Shown one piece after another: positions 50,430 to 62,300 of a stretch of DNA of 64,000 nt. Source of the stretch: Sapria himalayana (Eukaryota; Streptophyta; Magnoliopsida; Malpighiales; Rafflesiaceae). A program made the position numbers and the translations under genes. The notes beneath the pieces are model-generated. The model did no database searches. It was not told the DNA's origin and saw only the letters and a list, made by a program, of their open reading frames with translations. How positions within the stretch are numbered: the first letter of the stretch is position 1; the number at the start of each line of letters is the position of its first letter. The DNA is taken from contig JAREIK010018630.1 of NCBI GenBank assembly GCA_029783825.1, positions 1-64,000 on the forward strand. The letters run 5' to 3'.

Positions 50430-50595
50430 AGTAAAACATATATGCATCAATTTATAAAGTGTTGTAAATCATTTTACGTTTAGTTGAGTTTATATTATTA
50501 TGTTAAGTGAATGTTTTTAAAATAAGAAGATGAATAATAATAATTATTCTTTCTATTAAATTTTTGTTTTATTCTTCTCTCCTCTAGCTTCAACG
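50430..50595 (+). repeat. 3' LTR end of copia element 2
   Basis: It ends TCTTCTCTCCTCTAGCTTCA plus AC, resembling the 5' LTR end CTAAAATCCTAGCTTCAACA at 44150-44169. The start is not defined. Confidence 0.45.
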
Positions 50596-51480
50596 CCTAT
50601 TTTAGTATCATTTATGTAATATTGCTATTTTAATCTTGATGTACCAATATCTTGTATATTAATTATAGAAAAGAAAAAAAAAAGTCTATATTATCTCAAT
50701 ATTTTTGTAAAGATATATGTAAGTTGATTTATAATAGGCTTATATATATGCTTTCAAAATTAGGCCATTCTAGATTCTTTTTGAAGAAAATAAAAGTTAT
50801 CATCTATATTTTGTATTTTTTTTGTTGAAGTCTATATTATCTCAATAATACCTCAGTCTATTTATTATGGTATAGTATATCAAGTTGATTTTCGTACAAA
50901 CTTTTCCAAAAAAATCTATCATCCAAAGAAACATGTGAGTTATTGTGAATATATTTTTGTTCATTATTATATTTTACATTTATTTTGTGTATATTTTTTT
51001 TATTTTAAAAAATTATTCTAATAAATGTATAAAATTTCATGATAGATTTTTTTTTAAAATAGTAAGTTTAATTCAAAAAAGGAAAATTAATTATTATAGA
51101 AAGCCTATAATAATTGTATGAAATCTCAAGCTCCAATATTTTCTTTAAATTTCTGAGTATACATAAAGCTAAATTTGTTGAATTTTCTTATGAGTATCTA
51201 GGAAATAACAAATATATGAGTTATCATTACTAGATATTTTATATGATATCAATATAATTTATTATTGTTTAAATTATTTTTTTAAGGATTTATAGGAATG
51301 TTATACTTAGTATATTAGAATAGTTTTTTAGGACTTGTGTAGCTTCAGAAGATTGTAATTATATTTTTTGATTGATTAATGTGATTTTAGTTGAGCTTCT
51401 ACTTGTACATATATGAAATTTATTTTATATTATTTTACTTTTCTAAGTAATGAGATTGTTTCTAGAAAAACATTAGAAAT
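50596..51480. other. AT-rich DNA, no recognised feature
   Basis: No supported gene or element. The phrase GTCTATATTATCTCAATA occurs twice, near 50682 and 50830. Confidence 0.4.
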
Positions 51481-51669
51481 AATTATTGGGAAATGTGTTT
51501 TGGTGTACTATTTATAAATTATTTTTTAAAATTTTAAAAAGTACATCAAAATGAAAAATAATTATGTTTTGATGCATTGAAAATCAGAAACTCATTTTCC
51601 CCCCAACTTACACGTCAATGCTTCAATGATTAAAAAAATTATAAAAAATTATCTAAATGATTTTAACGC

Positions 51670-51770
51670 ATAGCAATATTTAGTGACATAAGTGAGATTC
51701 GAACCCACATATTTAACTTTGTCGAACTCTCTTACCATCAGTATAAGTGAGATTCGAACCCAGATATATC
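51670..51770 (-). other. tRNA-like box A/B motif in the left inverted repeat
   Basis: On the minus strand, GGTAAGAGAGTTCGAC is followed ~16 bases later by GTGGGTTCGAATCTCAC. This resembles the spacing of a tRNA internal promoter (box A then GGTTCGAAtC box B). The last part, GGGTTCGAATCTCAC, occurs twice, 56 bases apart. It cannot fold into a full tRNA: no acceptor or anticodon stem is found. A decayed counterpart, GGTTGTAAGAG then GGGTTTGAAATCC, is in the other repeat at 52323-52372. Confidence 0.4.
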
Positions 51771-51839
51771 CCCCAACTTATATATAGCTAAATGATTTTA
51801 TCTACAAATAACAAATTAATTGTATTTTGAAAATCTATA

Positions 51840-52290
51840 TATAAATAAATATATATATATATATATATTCTATGTATTTCTATATATTTAAACATAATAT
51901 ATATAAATATATAAATATAAATATAAATATATATGTATATATATAAATATAAATATAAACACATAAATTTTATGTATTTGTATATATTTAAACATAAACA
52001 TTTATAAATATATAAACATATGTATTTATACATAAACACACATGTATTCACACACGCACACATTTATTTGTGTATATATTTATACATGTTTATGTTTATA
52101 TACATATATATTTATATAAAAACGTGTGTGTATAAGCATATATATACATATAAACATATGTTTATAAACACACACATATATATGTGTGTCTGTGTCTGTG
52201 TATGTGTTTATATAAATATATAAACATATGTATATAAACACACACACACACACATATTTATATGTTTATATATATATATATATTATATAC
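51840..52290. repeat. TA/CA/TG microsatellite complex
   Basis: Long alternating purine-pyrimidine runs of TATATA, ACACAC and TGTGTG type. The Tyr/Ile- and Val/Cys-rich frames on both strands (51788-52063, 52020-52223) are readings of this repeat. Confidence 0.9.
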
Positions 52291-52574
52291 TTTCTAATAT
52301 ATTTGATTTGTTGTGTGTAGTAGGGTTGTAAGAGTGTTTAATAAAGGAAAAAATATGGGTTTGAAATCCACTTATGTAGCTGACTGTTGTGTTAAAATTA
52401 TATAGATAATTTTTTTAACTGTTGATGTGTTAGTTGGGAAAAAAATCAGGTTTCTAATTTTTAGTGCATCAAAATATAGTTATTTTATGTTTTGATGTAT
52501 TTTTTGTTTTTTTTAAAGTTTTTTTATATATTTTATAAATGGTCCATTAAAACATAAATTCCCCAACAATTATT

Positions 52575-53340
52575 TCATGTTTCAGTGTCGAGGTAGAATA
52601 TGAAGTTATTATTATTACTCTTTGAGTTTTTTCAGATTTTAAAATTACTTGGTGATATTTACTTTTAAATTTTAGGTTTTCATTGTTCTTTTTTATGATG
52701 CACAGGCAACAACACATTTCTTTATATTTTATTTTTGATGATAATTACAACTAATATTTATATTTTAGATTAGTCAGTAGTCATTTTTGGGAACTTATTG
52801 AAGAAATAAATTTTTTATTCCTCAATTTAGTATTTATAATTTGTATGTGTCAATTTGAGTGGTATTGAGTACTGTATTTGTATGATTTCATTTTTTATAT
52901 CGAAAGATTTTATAATTTTTATCAAATACTCATCTAGGTAGGAATCCAAAAAGCATGATTTGTGTTATAATTTTTAATAAATTTAAAATATTCGATTATG
53001 TTTGAAAATCTGCCTTCACAGTTCAAACCCTTAATTTAGTAGTGAAAAATTGCTTAGGTGTTAAAGGTAGTGTTAAAATAATGAGAGTGCGTGATATTCT
53101 TTGAAAGCATTGTTGCGCTATAGTTCTAGTGTAGAATCAAAATAGCAAAGGTGATGTATCGTAGAAGATGTTCATGTTGATTTTTTTTGAGTAAGTTAGA
53201 TGTATATGGAAATATGTGCACCTTAAATAAACTTGAGAGATGATAGCGAACATGCTAAAAATAGGAATGAAGACCCAAAACAAGTAAAACTTATTGAGTG
53301 TCCCATTTCAAACGACGGGATTTATGTGAGTTGTTTCATA
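52575..53340. other. AT-rich DNA, no recognised feature
   Basis: No supported gene, RNA or element. Confidence 0.4.
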
Positions 53341-53369
53341 TGTGAGTTGTTCATGTTGTTTCATATATA

Positions 53370-53534
53370 GTTATTGAGTGCCTGACCCGGCACTGAACCG
53401 TGTGGGGTCAGGCATGGCACGGCTCATGCCTTACCCGGGCACGGGATTTTCACGTGCCGGGCCGGCCCATGCACGGCCGAACCTTGCCGTGCCTCGTGCC
53501 GGACCGGGCCGGCCCGGCTCTGTTGACACCTCTA
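53370..53534. mobile_element. GC-rich hAT end remnant
   Basis: It ends TGTTGACACCTCTA at 53534, preceded by GGCCGGCCCGGC. No matching start was found upstream. Confidence 0.6.
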
Positions 53535-53760
53535 GCCGGGCATGGCCGGCATGACCTTGCCTGGTTTAAGGTGGTCCAACCGGGCCACCATGTCGTGTCT
53601 GACACGACACGGTACAGTAACCGTGCAATACTTGGCTCGGCACAGTTTCATCATGCCATGCACGACATGGTCCCTCCGTTCTATAAGTGATGAAACCGTG
53701 CCGGGTCAGGCCTATACAGGCCAATTTTGGCCGATATCGGCTGGTTTTTAATTTTTAATA
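53535..53760. mobile_element. GC-rich hAT subterminal region abutting another hAT end
   Basis: Dense GGCATGGCC, GACACGACACG and GTGCCGGGTC words begin immediately after the terminus at 53534. It lies on the 3' side of the transposase pseudogene at 54.6-56.4 kb and may be what is left of that element's own left end. Frames at 53400-53690 and 53542-53751 are composition artefacts. Confidence 0.5.
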
Positions 53761-53871
53761 TATTTAAATTTTTTTATTCAGAATAGTTAATCTTTATATA
53801 TTTTTAATACATTAATAGTTTTTGTTATTATTTTTAATAGTTAGTTAATATTAATAGTTAAATGTTAATTG

Positions 53872-54271
53872 TAGGGGTGTCAAATAGATGTGCTGAGATA
53901 GCCTGGCCCATTTTTAGCATGCCTGACCATGCTTACGTGCCGGGCCAGGCACGGTTTTGTGGAGGTCAGCCCGGCATGGGTCTGCGGCACGAATTCGTCT
54001 TTTTCTTCACTATCGGGGGTTGGTGAGTTTTGCCCGTCTGACTCAACTTCTTTCGATGGGAAGGTTTCTCGACTTGTGCTGAGATATCGTGTCAACGGGC
54101 CATGATACTGTGCCGGGCTAGGTCTGACATGAGGCCCAGTTGGCCTCGGCACGACACAATGCGGTTGGTGCAATGGGAATTGGAAATTCCTGTGGCGCGC
54201 CGGCCCAAACATGGCCGAATCGTGCCATGCCTCATGCCGGACCGGGCTGCCCGGCCCGGCTGACATCTCTA
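53872..54271. mobile_element. 400-bp hAT MITE with perfect target-site duplication
   Basis: It begins TAGGGGTGTCAAATAG and ends GCTGACATCTCTA. The 8-bp duplication GTTAATTG is exact at 53864-53871 and 54272-54279, so this is among the youngest insertions in the window. The interior contains a palindromic GGCACGA/TCGTGCC-rich sequence. The 128-codon minus-strand frame inside it (53880-54266) has no recognisable domain. Confidence 0.9.
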
Positions 54272-54619
54272 GTTAATTGTTAATTATAAATAAATAATTA
54301 TATTTTAAATTTTTATTTTATTAAATTTAATAAATTATTAAGTTTATTTATTATAATAAATACCTTAAATATTAAAACTAAATGTATATCAATGTAGGTG
54401 TATGAATTTATAAAACATTAAAACTTATATATATGAATAAAAATTAAAAACCAATGCAAAATGAAAATTCACAAAAAAAAATATTCAAGTTTCAACTTTC
54501 AAGCATCAATACACAAAGGCACAAACTAAAAGTATTATCACAAATAAAAAATAAAAAAATACAAATATAATGTAAATGAGTAAATCAAAATCAAATATCA
54601 GATATTAGTGTCTCAATCA

Positions 54620-56400
54620 TCAATCGTCAACGTTGTCAATCATCATATCATTCTCAATATTAATATCACATGGATCATTATTAGCAATCAACTCACTTGT
54701 TTTTGCTCTAGTCCTAACATGATTTTGCATGCTCAAGCTTGAATCATTCCTATTCTTCATGCATGCTAAAACTTCAATAATATCTGGACATAATCTTGAT
54801 CTGTAGTCTCATCATAATCCTGGATTTTTATCATTATAATATATCAATATTCTTAGTATCAGAATATGATAGGATTAACATCATATCTAGTATCATAGTA
54901 TGAAAAGAGCTCAGTCAACTTCTCTTGGATGAATCATTAAGGTGGGTCTTCCATGTTCATACATGAAGAAATATATTTCAAAATATTCTCTACCCCTTAT
55001 ACCTTATCCTTAAGGTCTATGCAGACATCTAGACAATAATGAGATAGAATAATGGATCAGTACTTTAAGTACTTGGTTTCTATCCTTAGAACCATATCGT
55101 TAAGTGTTGGGTCATCCCGATATTTCTTTAAACATACTACTAATATTGAATATCCACATGAGTGTAATACAAGTCATGAAAGTATAAACTGACGAACACA
55201 TGTTCGTTGTGTCATAAAAAATATTCAGTAATTTCATAAATAAAATTTTTGTAGCCTATAGTGTCTTTAATAATAAATTTGTCAATTTTATTATTGATGT
55301 AGTCAGATATCACATGTTCGTATCCAAGACATGACTCCAACATCAGGTATATGTAATTTCAATGATATCTCATATCTGATTGAAATTTCTTCTATTTAAG
55401 ATTAATAGACAAACAGAGGCTATCGAACTCCTATTGTTTGTGAGACATGTAAATATATTTTAGTGAGTTACATATATTTTCTAAAGTAGGGGTACATACC
55501 TTCATCACTGGTTGAACTATTAGGTTAATGACGTGGCACATTTATCTAACATGTAAAATCTATCATAATTATCAATCTTTAATATTTTTAACAAATATTT
55601 TAATCGCTATTCAATTATTAGATGAATTATCAAATATTATACTAAAAATTTTATTTAAAATTTTTTATCTTTTAAAGATTTTTATAATGCACTCAAAAAT
55701 GACCAGACCATCACAAGGATGGAGAATCTCAGAGAATCCTAAAATTTTTTTTAGTGTCCATTTAGAATTTACATAGTGGGTAGTGAGACAGATATAAGAT
55801 GCATCGTTGTGACTAGTCTAGATATCAGACGTCACAGATACTGCTCCACTATGTTTCATAAATTTATTAATTATTATTTATTTTTCTAACTTATAATATT
55901 TTAGAATGTTGTTCATAGTTGTGGACCTAGGAATCCTATGATATGCAGACTAAAAATATGTCTGTATGATACTGACTACCCTTGGATCCTTCGAAAATTT
56001 AATTGGAAGACACATCATGATGATCAGTTTAGCAATGTCTTCACTTCCCAACTTATTGCGGTATATAAAGGGGGTGAACTTTGAGACTGAACTAGATTCA
56101 GCCTCAAAAAATTCATAGATGAGTTAGTTTTGCTTAGGATCTAATGCACTATATTTTTTGGTACATAGTTCGGCATGCCTCTTAAGGTGCTCAGTTACAC
56201 ATGAATGCTTATGTCTTAAAATCTTTTTACTATATTTATATTGTGCTGATTCTTATTCGGCACATCTAATATTTTATTTTATTTTATTATATTAAAGTGA
56301 GTCCAAACTATTGAAGTTTATATTTTTTATTTTTTAGATATTTGAGTCGAGGCTACCAGCGAAATCAAAGTTTTTGTAGTCTTGGACTTTTCCGCATGAT
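54620..56400 (-). pseudogene. Ac/Tam3-type hAT transposase pseudogene
   Basis: This is the best preserved transposase of the Ac-type family here. From high to low coordinates, a BED-finger remnant EHLKRHAELC lies at about 56150-56200. It is followed by DIAKLIIMMCLPIKFSKDP and RIPRSTTMNNILKYY (about 55930-56045), then AVSVTSDI with T-S, YICLTTHYV, W-T-L-K-K-I-L-G-F, and a D-N-S-S-N-N run (about 55600-55850). Decayed core sequence follows, then the hATC-like RLCPDIIEVLACMKN near 54750-54800, and an acidic tail ending NVDD before a TGA at 54620-54622. These match the conserved order in Ac/RICESLEEPER-type proteins. Several stops and frameshifts inactivate it. Its GC-rich right end is at 56755-57314. 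Confidence 0.88.
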
Positions 56401-56754
56401 TTTCGTATTTAAATTATAATTAATTATATTTTCATTATTAAAATTACTATTTGTTATTATTATTATTATTTTTTAGACTAGAAAGAGACACTTGACTAGT
56501 GTGAAAAAGTAGAAGATTTTTTTTTTAAATATAAAATTTAAAACTTTAAAACCTAAAATCTAATAAATAAAAAAATACCTGTCAATTATAATGCATAAAT
56601 TTTAATTTTTTTATGTCTGTACCGCATGCGCACCACAATCTACACTAAAGTCGAGTTTCGAAATGTGAAATGTCGAAATCCTGAGAGTGAAAATTAGAGA
56701 GAGTGAGGAGGAAAATAATTATGTTTTGAAAACATTTGTTTAAGTTTTTTATAA

Positions 56755-57314
56755 TTAATAAAAGGGCAGATTCTTTAGGGTCGTTGGATTCTGCCCAATA
56801 GTTGGAGGCAAAATTCAACGACTTAGATTCAAAATTTTTTTATCTTTGGGTCTGTTCGACTGTCGAACCGACCCGAATGGTTCATTCCAGAAGCTTCGGC
56901 TCTAGAATGTGAGCTATGGAGTGGAGGACTCGAGCCTCGGACTCAGGTATGAGGAGTGCGGAAAAAGACCATGAGTCAGGTTCGGGCCCAATGGAAATTT
57001 TGGATTTGTCGTGCCTCAAGTTTGTGTCGGGGCTTGGGGTTGGGTCGGGGGCATCGGGCTGGGTCGGGAGCATGGGGCTGGGTTGGGGCATATCTCGGCT
57101 CGTGTCGAGATATCATCTTTATGGGCCTTTGTGCTGAGCCGTGCCTTAGCCTGCTCATGGCTCGGCTGACCTAGGCACGACACGAGTCGTGAAGTAAGCA
57201 GGTCCGGCACGGTCATGGGCACAAATCATTCCTATCTCGTGCAGGGCCAGGCACGGCCGAATCTGGCCGTGCCTTGGGTAGGGCCCATGCTGCCCAACCC
57301 GTTTGACACCTCTG
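56755..57314. mobile_element. Right terminal region of the Ac-type hAT element
   Basis: It opens with GGGTCGTTGGATTCTGCCC and GTTGGAGGCAAAATTCAACG, matching 1215-1260 in the left palindrome arm. It is GC-rich and ends CCCGTTTGACACCTCTG. It lies upstream of the minus-strand transposase, as expected for the 5' end of the element. Six overlapping frames of 60-87 codons here are composition artefacts. Confidence 0.72.
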
Positions 57315-57350
57315 TGTGTGTGTGTATATATATATATATATACACATATA
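57315..57350 (+). repeat. TG/TA microsatellite at a hAT terminus
   Basis: TGTGTGTG then TATATATA begin exactly where the hAT terminus ends, suggesting insertion into or next to a dinucleotide repeat. Confidence 0.85.
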
Positions 57351-57619
57351 TAATATTTATTTGAGGAGCAATGAGTTTCGAGACAAATTTTTTTGGGGCT
57401 TTGAGGTACAACATGCAATTAAGGTGTGGGTTTTTTGTGTGAGTCTCATTTAACTTAATATATATATAAATCAAATATTTCACTAAATATTATATATAAT
57501 TTATATCTACTAATAAAATATGATCAAATAAATTATATCAAATTTAAAAATCAATAATTAATATTGCTTATAAATACAAATATTTAAAGTTTTAAATTGA
57601 AATAATAAAATTTTAATAT

Positions 57620-57895
57620 ATCTCACATACGTACATATACACACATATCTATACATGTGCATATATGTATGTGTGTATATATATGTATATGTATATAAAT
57701 ACATACACATGTGTATATGCTAATATATGTATATATATGCACACACACACACACATATGTATGCATGCATACACATTCATATATATTTAGATATAAGTAG
57801 ATATATATGTACACACATATATATTTTGATATATATATATATATATGTATATTGATGTAGATATAGATATATGTTGATATATATATATATATAAG
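57620..57895. repeat. TA/CA/TG microsatellite complex
   Basis: Alternating ATAC, ACAC, TATG and TATA runs over ~275 bp. Confidence 0.9.
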
Positions 57896-58084
57896 ATAAA
57901 ATTATATTTTTGTGCTTTAAATATAAAATATTAAAAAAAATCAAAAATTTAATAATTTATAAGATACACCAAAACTCAATATATTTAAATTTTTGTGCAC
58001 TCGTAATTTTAAAAATCCAAAAAACCTTAGTTCAAATTAAAATTTGTTCACATTTATGTTTTTGTTGTGACTCATTTGTGAAAT

Positions 58085-58200
58085 TAGTTGGCACTGAAGC
58101 TAAGCACGCCTTAGTAAGACATATTTTCTTAAGCTTGGGCTTGAATATTTGGTGCTTCGTGCTCCTTTCGGAAATTCTTGCTCCTCGCTAAATATGAGAT
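58085..58200. other. Possible decayed hAT subterminal block
   Basis: GGCACTGAAGCTAAGCACGCC and CTTAAGCTTGGGCTTG resemble the GCGCC/AAGC-rich subterminal words of some plant hAT elements. No ends or duplication are seen, and the 93-codon frame crossing it shows no known domain. Confidence 0.25.
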
Positions 58201-58429
58201 ACTTTTGCTTGGGCATCATAGTGCTATGACTTTGTGTGTGCCTGAGGTACATACCTTTAATAATAATAGTATATGTGAAAAGTTCCTATAAACACTTGGC
58301 TAGTCTAATTGGGATATCTCACATGTTGATTTTTTTTTATTCATAATGTAAATTCATGAAAAAAGAAAAATAGAATAATGTACACCATAATAATATTGTC
58401 CTTGGGTTGGTATTATGATATATATCTTG

Positions 58430-58462
<33 letters not shown>

Positions 58463-58475
58463 CACACACATACAT
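58430..58475. repeat. TA/CA microsatellite
   Basis: TATATATATATATATATA followed by GACACACACACACACACA. Confidence 0.9.
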
Positions 58476-58654
58476 TTTGATATATAAATCTCATATAGTA
58501 TATAAGGCTCCCACTTAATGATGAGTCTGAGTAGTAAATATTTTGACAGTATTTTCAATGAAAATTAAAGAGATTGTATCAGATGAGTCTCGAATATTAT
58601 ATCTATCATTATTGGATGATAATATTTGCCATCAAATACAGTCAATCTCATATA

Positions 58655-58715
58655 TGTGTGTGTATGTGTTTTTGTATGTGTGTGTGTGTGTGTGTGTGCG
58701 TGTGCGTGTGTGTAT
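58655..58715 (+). repeat. TG microsatellite
   Basis: A run of TGTGTGTG with occasional TA and GC interruptions. Frames rich in Val and Cys here are artefacts. Confidence 0.9.
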
Positions 58716-59790
58716 TAATAATACATAACCCGCAAGGTAGAAAGAAAATAATCAATAATCAAACAAATAATTTGTACTAACGAAAAGACCCTATGGGTAC
58801 TTGCCTACTCCGTTTGAGATATCTTATTTGTTTTAATACTTCTATTAATTTTTTTTTGTGGAATACTCTGTTTTAGTTGTGGGTAAATTTCAAGAATACT
58901 ATGTTTTGAGAAAAAAGAATATAAGTTGAGCATATTTAAGGTATTCAAAAAGATATTTGCTGCTTTACATGTTGTAGGAACATAAACTATGATAATAATC
59001 TTATTATATATATTCTTTCTGAGAAAGAAATATTTAATTTCTATGTATTTTATCTACTCCTAAAATACTAGATTAGAGTATATACTTTGTAATGTGATTT
59101 TCATAGATAGCCTTATGAATAATTTGTTTAATAAGATATTTGATCTAAAGTAACTTGTATGTGATTATATTCATCATTGTAAATTTTTTATGTATTGAAT
59201 TTTAAAATATTATTTTTTTTATCTTTTTAGGAGTCAAAATGGGGTCCTTGAAAATACTCAACCCTCAAAATGAAAAGAAAGAAATCAATAATCAAACAAA
59301 ATATTAGTACCAATAAAAATTTCCTATAAATACTTGACTATTTTGATTGGGATGACTCATATATTAGATACTTCTATCAATATTAAAAATAAAAATAATA
59401 ACAAATTATTATCCCTTTTAAATTTGTGTATGTAAATATCTAGAATATCATGTTTCGAGGAAAGAAATATAAACTGAGATATTTTTAAGATATTCATTAA
59501 GATATTAATTGGTTGACCCATTGTATGAATATAAATAATAATAGTAGTATTATCATAAATTTTCTTCTTGGAAAGAAGTATATTAAATCTCTATGTGTTT
59601 CATTTACTATTTAAATACCAGATTAAATGTTAAATGGCTTATGATATGACAATGATAGATTGTTATATTGATCTTTCTCTCTTTTAAGATATTTGATCTA
59701 ATATATCTTATATGTGTTAATTATTATTATTTTGAACATTGCATCTGTATTAAACTTTAAAATAATTTATTTCTTATTTTTTAGGTGGTA

Positions 59791-60214
59791 AAATTGTATT
59801 CAAGAAAAATATAAAAATTTTTAGTGTCTAATTTCATTGGAAACTTGTGTTAATTTGAATTTGAATGTTTAACTAATTATATCTATAAATGATTCTTTGA
59901 AATAATTAATTATAATTAGTGCATAAATTATATTTAGTTTGATGATAACTAACTAGTTAGTTTTTCTTATGATTCTTTTATTATTAATAAAGTTAATTGC
60001 AAAATTTATGTTGGATAAGAAATGAATAGATTGTTCAATTGTAGTATCTACTATAGTATAACAAAAATAGACTAATCTTTATGAGAGTGTTAATCTTATA
60101 TATTTTGTAATAATCACAATACCTTTTCTAGGTAAACAACTTGTATTCAAAAAAATATTTAGGTCTTTAAAGTTCATTTGTTTGAAATTATGATTAAATA
60201 TATTTGTTGAGCTG
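59791..60214. other. AT-rich DNA, no recognised feature
   Basis: No supported gene or element. Confidence 0.4.
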
Positions 60215-60430
60215 GATGATTTCTAAAAATGTCAAACAAGCTTTTTCGGGTCGACATGACCTATATTTTGAGGCTCATACATGTCATTATGTTGTGCTTG
60301 ACACAACATGGTTCCTAAAAATAACAGCTCAACATTGCCCGTTAGCTCGCCTGCTACCTTAGTCATGCTAAATCATGTCATGTCTGTTAGGGTCTTGCCA
60401 ATCCCCAACACAATCGAGCACCAAAAATGA
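60215..60430. mobile_element. Decayed hAT end
   Basis: ATGTCAAACAAGC followed by GGGTCGACATGACC, GTGCTTGACACAACATGG and TAGCTCGCC resembles a mutated hAT terminal region, with its terminus near 60225. No duplication was found. Confidence 0.4.
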
Positions 60431-60529
60431 CTTAAATTGAATTTGACTATATTGCTTTAAATATAAGTGATTTCTTCATATACATCTCTTTCTTAAAATT
60501 GTAATAAAAAAAGATATTATTTACTTTTA

Positions 60530-62300
60530 GTTGTGTTTTGTATTTGTGAGTTACTTCCAATTATATAAGAATGTTTACTGATGTCATATTGATCATTAGA
60601 GAGAAGGTATTATGATAATTATAACAAATATCTGAGTTAATTCTTTTGCAACAAGACTTTCTTAAGATCAAAATGAAGATATAAAACTTTTTTATGTTTA
60701 GTTAGTGTATCTTATATTTGTGAGATATATCTAATGATATAAGAATTCAATAGGATGTTGTTTTAGTTACTAAAGAGAAAGTTTCATAGTAATTCATACT
60801 AAATGTCTAAATTAATTCTTTTATAATAAGTTTTTTTAAGGTAATCTATCATTTTATTTTTGTCAGTTTTCATTGAGAATACCTACCTACAATAAATAAA
60901 ATATATTCTCATAGTTCAATGTATTCGTTCTTAGGTTTTATTAGAATAAATAATATTTATCTTTTTCAATTTGATATGACTCTATGTTAAGTAAGAAAAA
61001 ACATCATATTAAGACCTTGGTATTTTATAATCTTTAATAGAAGAAATAAAAAATATCAAAGAAGAAAGAACACACGAGTATTATAATATCTATAAAATAG
61101 GGTATTGAGTATAATTTGTAACATTTATGGTTTTTATAGAGATTTTTTTTCTATGAATAAATTATGTATGTTTTATATTTCTAGTAGACTAAGTTATGAG
61201 CAATTAAATTGATATGTCCCCATCTTGTCCTGAGCTGAGAGTTGAGTAGATTCATGAGCTATTAGATTGTTTAGATCTAAGAGGGATTTCTTTTCAATAT
61301 GAACTTTACCATATGATGACTTGGTATGAGTACCATCATAATGTGAGCTGACATGTTTAGATTTTGCTGAGATGTGATTATCTCTTGTAATGGAAGATCC
61401 AATTAGATTTCAGACAAGTAAAGAAATGTATTAGATAAATAAATAAAAATACATAAATAGATAAATATATAAATATATAAATATATTTACACACACACAC
61501 ACACACACATATTTATATTTATATTTATCTTTTATTTGTGAGATTTTTTTAATGATGCAAAAACTCATATTGCTATCATCTTAGTTATTAAAGAGAAAAT
61601 ATTATAGTAATCCATACTAAATAACTAAATTAATTCTTTCACAATAAGTCTCTATTTAAGGTAATCCATCAATTTTTTTATCTCAGCTTTATAGTGAATA
61701 TACATCTACAACAAATAATATATATTATAATAGGTCAATGTACTAGTTCTTAGGTCCTATTAGAGCAAAAAATAATTATTTTTTTCAATTTGATATGATG
61801 GTATATTGGGTAAGATAAAGCATCATAATTAGATCTTCGTATTTTATAATCATTAAGAGAAGTAATAAAAAATTTTAAAGAAGAGAGAACACATGAGTAC
61901 TATAATATCTATAAAATAAGGTGTTGAGTATAATTGTCAGGGAGTTTTATGGTTTTTCTAGAGATTCTGTTTCTATGAATAAATTATGTATGTCTTATTT
62001 TTTTAGTATAAATTCTAAGTATAAGCAGTCAAATTTATCTGTCCATAACTCATCCTGAGCTCAGAGCTGAGTAGATTCATAAGCAGTCAAATTTATCAGA
62101 TTGTCTGGATCAAAGAGAGATTTTTTTTCCATGTAAACTTTATCATTTAGAAACAATCTATTATATATTTATTTGTACATACGATGTCATAGTATGAGTA
62201 TCATCATAATGTGAGCTAACATGTTTAGATGTAGAAGAGAGATTTTCTCTCATAACGTAAGACCCAATGAGATTATAGACAAGTAAAGAAATGTAATAAA
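60530..62300 (+). repeat. Local tandem duplication, ~0.82-kb period
   Basis: The DNA at about 60690-61440 is repeated at 61530-62300. Pairs include AATTCATACTAAAT (60791) and AATCCATACTAAAT (61609), GAACACACGAGTA and GAACACATGAGTA, and GACAAGTAAAGAAATGTA at the end of both. A shorter third copy of the first ~150 bp lies at about 60530-60680. A TAAATAAATA/ACACAC microsatellite separates the two long copies. No coding motif was recognised. Confidence 0.85.

Larger units (their letters stand above)
43930..50595 (+). mobile_element. Second degenerate Ty1/copia retrotransposon with nested hATs
   Basis: The 5' LTR ends CTAGCTTCAACA at 44169, followed by a decayed primer-binding site TGTTATTAGAGG. 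The 3' LTR ends CTAGCTTCAAC near 50594 after a matching CT-rich tract. Between them, coding remnants appear in copia order on the plus strand: integrase end (45.95-46.3 kb), reverse transcriptase Y-V-D-D region (49.47 kb) and RNase H (50.2-50.4 kb). hAT-derived DNA interrupts it at about 46.4-47.4, 47.44-48.28 and 49.76-50.16 kb. LTR start points are uncertain. Confidence 0.62.
51488..52567. mobile_element. 1.08-kb element with ~270-bp terminal inverted repeats
   Basis: The left end (GGGAAATGTGTTTTGGTG) and the right end, read inverted (GTTGGGGAATTTATGTTTT), pair over roughly 270 bp. Inner blocks such as TACATCAAAA, GTTTTGATGCA and the tRNA-like motif are also paired. AATTATT flanks it at 51481-51487 and 52568-52574 as a possible duplication. 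The centre (51840-52290) is TA/CA microsatellite. No transposase is visible, so it is a foldback-type non-autonomous DNA element whose superfamily I cannot assign. Confidence 0.65.
58270..59790 (+). repeat. Local tandem duplication, ~0.53-kb period
   Basis: The DNA at about 58770-59240 matches 59305-59785 with moderate divergence. Pairs include AATACTATGTTTTGAG and AATATCATGTTTCGAG, and TTTCTGAGAAAGAAATAT and TTCTTGGAAAGAAGTAT. CTTCTATYAA is at 58840 and 59371 (531-bp period). A third partial unit with GGGATATCTCACATGTTGAT is at about 58270-58340. No coding motif was recognised. Confidence 0.8.

Noticed and set aside
51670..51770. tRNA gene
   Set aside because: Only box A and box B-like words are present. 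No acceptor, D or anticodon stem can be formed, and the box B word is duplicated 56 bases apart.
52020..52223. Tyr/Ile/Val/Cys-rich frames in and around 51.8-52.3 and 57.6-58.8 kb
   Set aside because: They are translations of TA, CA and TG microsatellites.
53880..54266. 128-codon minus-strand frame
   Set aside because: It fills a 400-bp hAT MITE almost end to end and has no known domain. The length is explained by high GC content.
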